NCBI GenBank assembly: GCA_019637395.1
Contig: JAHBVR010000028.1
Span: 1 to 64,000 of the forward strand
Origin: Vulcanimicrobiota bacterium
GTDB taxonomy: Bacteria > Vulcanimicrobiota > Xenobia > Xenobiales > JADMJV01
Length of the DNA stretch: 64,000 bases
Reading direction: 5' to 3'
Of this stretch, positions 43,454 to 49,058 are shown in pieces. The notes below the pieces were generated by a model. That model did not search any database. It was not told the DNA's origin and was given only the letters and a program-made list of their open reading frames with translations. Both the position numbers and the translations under genes were made by a program. Each line of letters opens with the position of its first letter. Position 1 is the stretch's first letter.

Positions 43454-44518
43454 ATGGCAATCAAACCCGACGGTGGGGTAACCAACAACGCAAGCCAGAT
43501 CAAAGCAAAGCCGGTCGTAGAAAAAGCGAAACCGGTCGAAATCAAAAAGCCCGAGCCGAAGGCGGAAGTAGCCCAAAAGGCTCCCGTGGAACTATCGGAA
43601 GAAGCCAAAGGCAACAAAGGTAAGAAAGATGGCGACGCCAAGCACCTTGGGGCCCTGATGGATAATTTCAAGGACGATCCCAAGAAGGGGGACGCCAAAG
43701 ACCCTAAAGATCCCAAAGCTGAGGATAAAAAAGACCCGAAGGCTCCGGCCGACAAGAAAGAAATCCAACAAAAGCTTGATAAGCTTCAGCAAGAGCTGAA
43801 GGACGCTCAGAAGCGTGGCGACAAAGACGCCATCGCCCGACTGACCGGCGAAATTGCCGGGCTTCAGAAACAACTGCAGGGCGACAATCCGCCCGGGACC
43901 AACAACGGCGGCGACAACGGCACTCCGGCCGTCAATGGCGGCAATAACGGCGGCAACAACGGTGGAGCCGCCCCGGCGGGCGGCAATAACGGCGGTGGAG
44001 CCGCTCCGGCCGGCGGTAACAACGGCGGTGGCGCGGCCCCGGCGGGTGGCGACAACGGCGGCGGCGCCGCTCCGGCCGGGGGCAATCCCGGAGCCGGTGG
44101 AGCCAACGAAGCGGGTGCGGGCCAGGGTGCCGGCGCCGGCAAAGAAGAAGTCGACCAGTTCATCCAGTTCGCGGCTCAGGCTTATGGCGCCGACCCCAAG
44201 GTGCTCAGCGAAATCGCCCGCCGCGAGTCCAACTTCAATACCGGTGACATCGCCAACAACTGGGACAGCAACGCCAAGAAGGGTACCCCCTCCAAAGGCA
44301 TGTTCCAGTTTATCGAACCGACCTTCAAATCTATGATGCCTCAGGCCAAGGCCGCCAATCCCCAGGCCTGGCAGGGCGTCAGCGAGAACTGGACCGACTG
44401 GAAAGCCCAGGCGCTGACCACCGCCTGGGCCATCACCCACGGCAAAGGCAGCCACTGGTCCACCTACCAGGCGGCCGTCAATACCGCCCGCGGCGGCGGG
44501 GGCACTCAGACGGCCTAA
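43454..44518 (+). CDS. Lytic transglycosylase-like protein with disordered repeat region
   Basis: The ATG at 43454 has TAGGAG six bases upstream; an ATG at 43448 overlaps that site. Residues 1-130 are Lys/Glu/Pro/Asp-rich with a coiled coil (KEIQQKLDKLQQELKDAQKRGDKDAIARLTGEI). Residues about 140-225 form a Gly/Asn/Pro/Ala linker with four 11-residue repeats. The C-terminal 120 residues form a small SLT/lysozyme-fold domain: ADPKVLSEIARRESNFNTGDIANN with the catalytic Glu in RRESNFN, and KGMFQFIEPTFKSMM. The domain cleaves peptidoglycan. There is no Sec signal, so export by a specialised route is likely, as for type III accessory transglycosylases. A terminator follows the stop. Confidence 0.8.
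   Translation: MAIKPDGGVTNNASQIKAKPVVEKAKPVEIKKPEPKAEVAQKAPVELSEEAKGNKGKKDGDAKHLGALMDNFKDDPKKGDAKDPKDPKAEDKKDPKAPADKKEIQQKLDKLQQELKDAQKRGDKDAIARLTGEIAGLQKQLQGDNPPGTNNGGDNGTPAVNGGNNGGNNGGAAPAGGNNGGGAAPAGGNNGGGAAPAGGDNGGGAAPAGGNPGAGGANEAGAGQGAGAGKEEVDQFIQFAAQAYGADPKVLSEIARRESNFNTGDIANNWDSNAKKGTPSKGMFQFIEPTFKSMMPQAKAANPQAWQGVSENWTDWKAQALTTAWAITHGKGSHWSTYQAAVNTARGGGGTQTA
43961..44092 (+). repeat. Four tandem 33-base repeats coding GGAAPAGGNNG-type units
   Basis: Four in-frame units of exactly 33 bases (43961, 43994, 44027, 44060) encode GGAAPAGG followed by NNG, NNG, DNG and NPG. The units differ at synonymous positions, so expansion is not very recent. They form part of the flexible linker of the transglycosylase. 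Confidence 0.9.
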
Positions 44519-44541
44519 AAGGCCCGGTTTTGTTCGTTCCC

Positions 44542-44571
44542 AAAGGCGAGGGCCGACCGGCCCTCGCCTTT
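44542..44571. terminator. Strong hairpin terminator after the transglycosylase gene
   Basis: A perfect 13-base stem (AAAGGCGAGGGCC with GGCCCTCGCCTTT) closes a GACC tetraloop, and ends in a short T run. It lies 23 bases after the stop codon and isolates the lectin gene downstream. Confidence 0.85.
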
Positions 44572-44618
44572 GTGTTGATATCGAGGAACATCTCCCTCGC
44601 GGGAGGAAAGCTCTCCTC

Positions 44619-46121
44619 ATGAAGATGCTCAAACGACTGCTGCTGGCCTCCTTGCTGGTGCCGGCCCTGGCGACCGCGGTCGACCTGCGCGGCCGCGCCG
44701 TCATCTGCGTGTTGGCGAAAGATCAGAGCACCTATAAGCAATTATCCGGTCTCATCGCCGAACGCCGCGACGCCCTCAAAATCGGCTACAACCCGGTCAC
44801 CGGCAAAGGCATCGTCATCTACGACAAACCGGTTTCTCCCCAGGAGCGCAAACGACTGGGCATCGGCGATCAAGCCTTGCCCTGCATGGCCATCGTGCGC
44901 ATGTCGCCCCAGGCCAACCCGGAAAAAGTGCTGGGCAGCCCGCCCGCCATCCAGCGCAACATGTCGTGTCTCTTCGAAGCCGACCTGATGATTTCACGCC
45001 TGCTCAATCTCGAGTCGGAAACCTACTGCGTCCAGCGCACCGGCTTGAGTCTCGACACCGTCCGTTATATCCGTAACTTGTCCAAACCCAAACTCAGCCT
45101 GCTCTACTGCGTGGGCCGCAACGAAGAGGAATCCAATCAACTCGATCTGGCCTACCTGGTGGCCAGCACCCGGCGCAGCCACACCCCGCCCCCTTCGGTC
45201 CACGTCTCCGAAGACGCGCTCAGCGACGAAATCCTGGCTCGCCTGGGAACCCCGCGGGGGACCGCGCCCTTCCTGGCTGTCGTCACCAATTCCCCGGAAG
45301 GCAACCCCGGCTCGATCAAAGCCGAGAGCCTGATCCGCAACATCCAGGACATCCCGGCTGCGGCCGAAGCCATGTGCGTCTATCAGGAAACCGGGGCCAT
45401 GCCAACTTCGGTCAGCAAAAAAATCCCGCCCCTGGTGCTGGAGCGCGGCACAGTGGAAAACGGCCCCCAGGCCGGGGGCACCCTGAGCTACGCCCTGGAT
45501 CTGAGTAACGTGCGCCCCGGCCCGGATAACCGGCCGGTCGTCCAGGTCAGCGCCATCCTCAAAAATTCCCACGGGCTGGAAGTGGCTCGCGACCAGTCCA
45601 ATTTGCCCCTCAGCGTCAACGATTTCAAATCCCGGCTCAACGGGCGGTTTCCCCTGCCGGCCCGACTGGAATCGGGCGATTACACTCTGGAACTGGAAGT
45701 AACCGAACTTCTCTCCCTGCAGCGCACCTCAACCGCCTTGCCAACCAGAATCACCGGGAATTCACGGAACAACAGCAACATCATCAGCCAGGACCAAACC
45801 ACCGACACTCTGCTGCCCGGCCAGAGCATCATCGTCAAAGGCCGTCTCACCTCGCCCAGCGGCAACTACTTTCTGGCCATCCAGGGTGACGGCAACCTGG
45901 TCATCTACAACGGTAACAGTCCCATCTGGCAAAGCGACACCCGCGCCTCCAAAGTCGTCTTCAGCCTCGATCAGGACGGCTGGCTGCGCCTCAAAGACGG
46001 CAACGGCAAAACCGTCTGGAAATCCAACACCGGCACCGGCACCTCCCTGGTCATGCAAGACGACGGCCGCCTGGTCATGTTCCGCGGCAGCAGCCCCATT
46101 TGGTCCGTCGGCCGCCGCTAG
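44619..46121 (+). CDS. Secreted protein with C-terminal bulb-type (GNA-like) mannose-binding lectin domain
   Basis: The 500-aa protein starts with a signal peptide (MKMLKRLLLASLLVPALATA). Residues 20-370 are an unassigned region of alternating strands and helices with a beta-sandwich-like part (LSYALDLSNVRPGP...). The last 115 residues are a B-lectin domain: LLPGQSIIVKGRLTSPSGNYFLAIQGDGNLVIY contains the QxDxNxVxY-like sugar site (QGDGNLVIY), then repeats with LDQDGWLRLKDGNGKTVW and MQDDGRLVMFRGSSPIW in more degenerate form. A GAGGA/TCCTC hairpin (44603-44618) covers the ribosome site, hinting at translational control. The protein probably binds mannose-containing surface polymers. The 3' end overlaps the subtilase gene by four bases. 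Confidence 0.78.
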   Translation: MKMLKRLLLASLLVPALATAVDLRGRAVICVLAKDQSTYKQLSGLIAERRDALKIGYNPVTGKGIVIYDKPVSPQERKRLGIGDQALPCMAIVRMSPQANPEKVLGSPPAIQRNMSCLFEADLMISRLLNLESETYCVQRTGLSLDTVRYIRNLSKPKLSLLYCVGRNEEESNQLDLAYLVASTRRSHTPPPSVHVSEDALSDEILARLGTPRGTAPFLAVVTNSPEGNPGSIKAESLIRNIQDIPAAAEAMCVYQETGAMPTSVSKKIPPLVLERGTVENGPQAGGTLSYALDLSNVRPGPDNRPVVQVSAILKNSHGLEVARDQSNLPLSVNDFKSRLNGRFPLPARLESGDYTLELEVTELLSLQRTSTALPTRITGNSRNNSNIISQDQTTDTLLPGQSIIVKGRLTSPSGNYFLAIQGDGNLVIYNGNSPIWQSDTRASKVVFSLDQDGWLRLKDGNGKTVWKSNTGTGTSLVMQDDGRLVMFRGSSPIWSVGRR

Positions 46122-47419
46122 TTAAGCTTAAGCGTCTGCTCGCGCGCCTTGTCCAGGTGCAGTTCCTCGTGGAACTGCGTCCAGACGCCGTTCTCGGCCA
46201 CCGCCTGGAGAACGTGATGGCCTTCTTTGAACCAGGTATCGATCTCCAGCTGGCGTTTTCCGTCCAGGTTGGGAGCCATGCGCACCAACTGAAACTCGTG
46301 GTCCTTGGCGCCGGGCAGACCGAAGAAAGTGGAGTCCTGATGGGCCTGCGCCAACTGCTGAGCGTCGGCGCCGGCGAGATCGGTAACAAAGCCCGGTCCG
46401 ATCTGCTCGGCAATATAGGCCTCTAACTGCCCGTCCCCAACCAACTCCCGCCCGTTGGAGGTGGCCAGCCGCTCGCCTTGATTCACCTGATAAGAATCGA
46501 GACCGGCCAGCTTGTTCTCGAGCTGAAAGGGCGTCAGCCGCGGATTTTGGTCCAACTCGCGCAGCACCTGACCGGCCACGATCGGCGTGGCGAAGGAAGT
46601 GCCGCTATTGACCCCGCTCTCCCCCTCCGGACTGTGCCAGGCGATGTCCTCGCCCAGAGCGCGCACTTCCACCCCCGCGTGCGGCGAGTTCAGCGACGAC
46701 TCCCGGCCCTGAGCATCGTTGGCTCCCACCACCGTGACGTAGTCGCACACCAGAATGTTGCGAAAAGCGCTGGGGCTAGCCTCCACGCCCATCTGCTCGA
46801 GCTGGCGCGCGAAATCCCCGTGGTTCCCGGCCGCCACCACATAGGTAAGGCCGTGGTTGTATGCCTCTCGCGCCGCCAGCTGATATTCCTTACGAGCTTT
46901 CAGCACCAGCGGGTCCTTGCCCGCCACCGCGTCGGCCTCATCCAGCAGAGCCTGGCAAATCTGCGCGGCGCTGGCCTCGGGCTGACCCAACGTTTGAGCT
47001 ACGCCCTGGCGGAAAGCCTGATTGTTGACTACGCCGTCGAAAATCATCTCCAACTGGCGCGCGCTGGTCTCTCCCTGCGACTGGCTGATCACCTGAACAG
47101 ACGGTTGCTCCTGCACGATCGTCTGCAAATTGCGAGCCGTGGCCGCATAAAAGCCGGCCAGATTGCGCGCTGTCATAGCCCTGAAGGCAGTCACAAAATC
47201 CAGCTTATTCTCCTTGATCAGTTTGGTCAGATCGGCCTGGGGTGGCTCATTCTGCATCCGTTGAATCTGATCAGACTGTAAATCGCTGTGTCCGAGCAAC
47301 ACCGACTCCACCGCCTGACCGTGAGGAAACCCGTTCGGATCGCCGTCAAAATCATCCAGCAGCGCCAGGCGAGGGGCGCGTTCCCGAGGTTCGGCGTAAC
47401 CGGTGGAGAGAATCTTCAT
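46118..47419 (-). CDS. Subtilisin-like serine protease (S8 family) without Sec signal
   Basis: A 433-aa subtilase with a complete triad: Asp22 or Asp23 in ALLDDFDGD, His33 in FPHGQAVESVL and Ser275 in SGTSFATPIVAG; the oxyanion Asn199 is in VVAAGNHG. The Asp and His are very close together at the extreme N-terminus, without a propeptide or signal peptide, and a long helical insert (about 45-180) separates them from the Asn block. The C-terminal 100 residues are a beta-type domain (HEFQLVRMAPNLDGKRQLEIDTWFKEG). Intracellular action or non-Sec export is implied. The gene starts at the first ATG; a tiny open frame lies just upstream in the same direction. Confidence 0.87.
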   Translation of the reverse strand: MKILSTGYAEPRERAPRLALLDDFDGDPNGFPHGQAVESVLLGHSDLQSDQIQRMQNEPPQADLTKLIKENKLDFVTAFRAMTARNLAGFYAATARNLQTIVQEQPSVQVISQSQGETSARQLEMIFDGVVNNQAFRQGVAQTLGQPEASAAQICQALLDEADAVAGKDPLVLKARKEYQLAAREAYNHGLTYVVAAGNHGDFARQLEQMGVEASPSAFRNILVCDYVTVVGANDAQGRESSLNSPHAGVEVRALGEDIAWHSPEGESGVNSGTSFATPIVAGQVLRELDQNPRLTPFQLENKLAGLDSYQVNQGERLATSNGRELVGDGQLEAYIAEQIGPGFVTDLAGADAQQLAQAHQDSTFFGLPGAKDHEFQLVRMAPNLDGKRQLEIDTWFKEGHHVLQAVAENGVWTQFHEELHLDKAREQTLKLN

Positions 47420-47442
47420 GGCCCGATTCTATTCCGCTTTAT

Positions 47443-47622
47443 TTAAGGGTTGTACCGACCGAAATGTTGCCGTTGCGCCAAAGCGAGCTGCTCAGAATCA
47501 CCATCGCCCAACAACGTCGTCCTCCTGGCGGCCGCGCCCCGGAACGCTCCGACTTCACTGGAGGTAGGAGACAACAACTCCGGCTTTGGCGACTCCCGGC
47601 CGATAGCGAAGTTAGCACTCAT
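47443..47622 (-). CDS. Possible 59-aa small protein upstream of the subtilase
   Basis: An ATG at 47622 is preceded by GGGGAG nine bases upstream and opens a 59-codon frame ending 23 bases before the subtilase start. The start codon lies in the loop of an AGCACT/AGTGCT hairpin whose 5' arm overlaps the ribosome site, so initiation may be controlled. The peptide (MSANFAIGRESPKPELLSPT at the start) has no known motif. It is weakly supported; the frame could be chance. The rest of 47420-47840 holds no gene I can support. Confidence 0.3.
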   Translation of the reverse strand: MSANFAIGRESPKPELLSPTSSEVGAFRGAAARRTTLLGDGDSEQLALAQRQHFGRYNP

Positions 47623-47778
47623 CCAGCAGTGCTCCCCAAAGGCCTCCCCGCACCCTTCTAGAAAGAACTTCAAGGAAAGTTCGTACAGGACAACCCCAAA
47701 CCGCCGCCGCGACTATAATGGTGGGTGATGAACGCTCAGTCCGCCACCCCCAGCGACGGGCAGTCGTCTATAAAGATA

Positions 47779-47812
47779 AGAGAGGTTGCGGTCTTACGAC
47801 GACAACCTCTCT
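47779..47812. repeat. Inverted repeat, 10-base arms
   Basis: AGAGAGGTTG (47779-47788) pairs perfectly with CAACCTCTCT (47803-47812) around a 14-base loop. It lies just before the truncated Abi gene and is not followed by a T run. It may be a remnant of a mobile element end or of the original gene leader. Confidence 0.45.
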
Positions 47813-47839
47813 CCCATTACCCAAGGCGCATACCTGTAG

Positions 47840-48322
47840 AGGGGCCAACTGGCGCTGGGCACTAAAACGTATGCCTGGTATGACCTGGAAATCTTCGCTG
47901 AGCCGGAGCGTCGGCAAATGAACAAAGCCAAAAGTTACCTCAGCGACGAGGGAAAGACGGTGACCGCTCCTCGGATGGTAGCCGCCCTTTCCTTCGGTTT
48001 CTGGGTCGGACTCTTGCGCAGTTCTTATGCCCGCACGCTCTGGAACACCTGCCTTCATAAAGCTTTTGCGGCCAACCCTTCACTCAAGCACAAAGATGCG
48101 CATGACCGTTTCGCCTCGATTCTGAGCCTGCGCAATCGGGTGGCCCATCACGAGCCAATCATTTTTCGCCATCGCGACCTTTTGCTGGATGCTGAGCGAA
48201 TCACCGAGGCCCTGGGCTGGATTGAACCTGCGGCCGCTCAGTGGTGCCGGGATGTGGCTCGTCTCGAAGTTGCAGCCGCCTATGGACTGGCCCGCAAGCT
48301 GGCAGCACCCTTGCCGGCCTGA
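47840..48322 (+). pseudogene. 5'-truncated Abi-like HEPN-domain abortive infection gene
   Basis: Frame-open sequence from just after a TAG at 47837 encodes TYAWYDLEIFAEPERRQM, then AKSYL, LSFGFWVGLLRSSYARTLWNTCLHKAF and SILSLRNRVAHHEPI. This is the C-terminal half of an Abi-like/HEPN family protein; RNRVAH is the R-x4-H ribonuclease motif. The N-terminal half of about 80-100 residues is missing, and the frame has no start codon before an ATG at 47918, which lies inside the conserved region. I therefore call it a remnant rather than a working 134-aa gene. Intact relatives act in phage defence. The surrounding non-coding DNA supports decay after acquisition. Confidence 0.65.
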
Positions 48323-48348
48323 ACCGAGGCTTTAGAGTTGACGGACCG

Positions 48349-48894
48349 CTAATAGTAGTTTTGATTGCGGCGCATGCCGGCGTTGTTGCCATAAACGTTG
48401 TTGCCATAAAGATAGCTGCCGGGATTGTTGTTATAGCCATTGCCGTATTGACCATTGTAACCGTTGTTGTTGTAACCGCCCTGGCCGTTAAAACCGCGAT
48501 TAGGATCGACAATGCTGCGGCTGTAATTGTTCCAGCCGGCGGCCATGTTGCGGCGGTTCTGTATAAAGGCATCTTCTCGCTGGCGCATCATGGCCACACG
48601 CGGGTCGGTGCCGCTGTTCGTGTTGGCGGGGGTGTACGTATTGTTGGTCAGCGTCGAAGGATAGGTCCAGTTCTCCGGACGGAAGCAGGCGAACTGGTAA
48701 CTCTCATCGCGAGCTGGAGCTTCAGGCCGGGCTTGAAAAGTAGGCTGCTGATAGGCCGGGGCGGCCGCCGGGGCCGCACTCGGAGTCCAACTATCCGAAG
48801 GCGCCACATAGGTAGCCGGCGCTCCTGGAGGCGGTGGCAGGAACGGCAGCGGGGCGCCGGTGTTGATCGAAAAACCGTTGGATGGGATATTCAT
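48349..48894 (-). CDS. Pro-rich and Asn/Tyr/Gly-rich low-complexity protein
   Basis: A 181-aa protein with no known domain. The first 50 residues are Pro/Ala/Ser-rich and start MNIPSNGFSINTGAPLPFLP. The middle has a short ordered-looking block (DESYQFACFRPENWTYPSTL). The last 60 residues repeat Asn, Tyr and Gly (GQGGYNNNGYNGQYGNGYNNNPGSY), a prion-like composition that could form fibres or condensates. There is no Sec signal. A TTAACA-17-TAGAAT promoter places transcription start on the ATG, so the mRNA may be leaderless. It diverges from the FliF-FliG-FlhA-like gene with a large palindrome between. A secreted filament or needle-tip-like role is a guess. Confidence 0.62.
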   Translation of the reverse strand: MNIPSNGFSINTGAPLPFLPPPPGAPATYVAPSDSWTPSAAPAAAPAYQQPTFQARPEAPARDESYQFACFRPENWTYPSTLTNNTYTPANTNSGTDPRVAMMRQREDAFIQNRRNMAAGWNNYSRSIVDPNRGFNGQGGYNNNGYNGQYGNGYNNNPGSYLYGNNVYGNNAGMRRNQNYY

Positions 48895-48901
48895 CCCAAC
48901 G

Positions 48902-48930
48902 ATTCTAAGCGCAGAACTCGACTTTGTTAA
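48902..48930 (-). promoter_or_regulatory. Promoter of the Asn/Tyr-rich gene
   Basis: On the minus strand TTAACA (48925-48930) and TAGAAT (48902-48907) are 17 bases apart. The -35 box lies inside one arm of the palindrome at 48924-48958. The -10 box is about seven bases from the ATG at 48894, so a leaderless transcript is predicted. Confidence 0.6.
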
Positions 48931-48958
48931 GAAACATAGTTCGCATGTTTCTTAACAA
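48924..48958. promoter_or_regulatory. Perfect inverted repeat with 14-base arms (operator candidate)
   Basis: TTGTTAAGAAACAT (48924-48937) and ATGTTTCTTAACAA (48945-48958) are exact reverse complements around the 7-base centre AGTTCGC. It is AT-rich, lies between divergent promoters, overlaps the -35 of the leftward gene and is not followed by a T run. This fits a regulator operator better than a terminator. Confidence 0.65.
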
Positions 48959-48997
48959 TTTAAGTCGGCCGTCAGGCTTTTTTCAGACCAGCGGCTC

Positions 48998-49030
48998 GTT
49001 CACACAGTGTTCACAGGCGCTTTCTATAAT
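48998..49030 (+). promoter_or_regulatory. PHO-box-like direct repeats and -10 box of the fusion gene
   Basis: GTTCACA occurs at 48998-49004 and 49009-49015, exactly 11 bases apart, followed by a perfect TATAAT at 49025-49030. No standard -35 is present, so an activator bound to the repeats probably recruits polymerase, as PhoP/PhoB-type regulators do. The second repeat extends to GTTCACAGGCG, identical to 43383-43393. Confidence 0.55.
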
Positions 49031-49058
49031 GAGGTGCTGTCCGAAGGAGGTTCGACGT

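Noticed and set aside
43961-44092. Short tandem repeats as a possible CRISPR array
   Set aside because: Units are contiguous 33-base in-frame repeats without unique spacers and code for a Gly-rich linker.
47617-47640. TTAGCACTC followed by AGTGCT as a CIRCE heat-shock operator
   Set aside because: Arms are only six bases and the spacing is 8 instead of the 11 that CIRCE needs between these cores; no heat-shock gene follows.
47714-47719. TATAAT as a promoter for the Abi-like gene
   Set aside because: No -35 within range, and the downstream frame lacks its 5' half, so any promoter would not serve a working gene.
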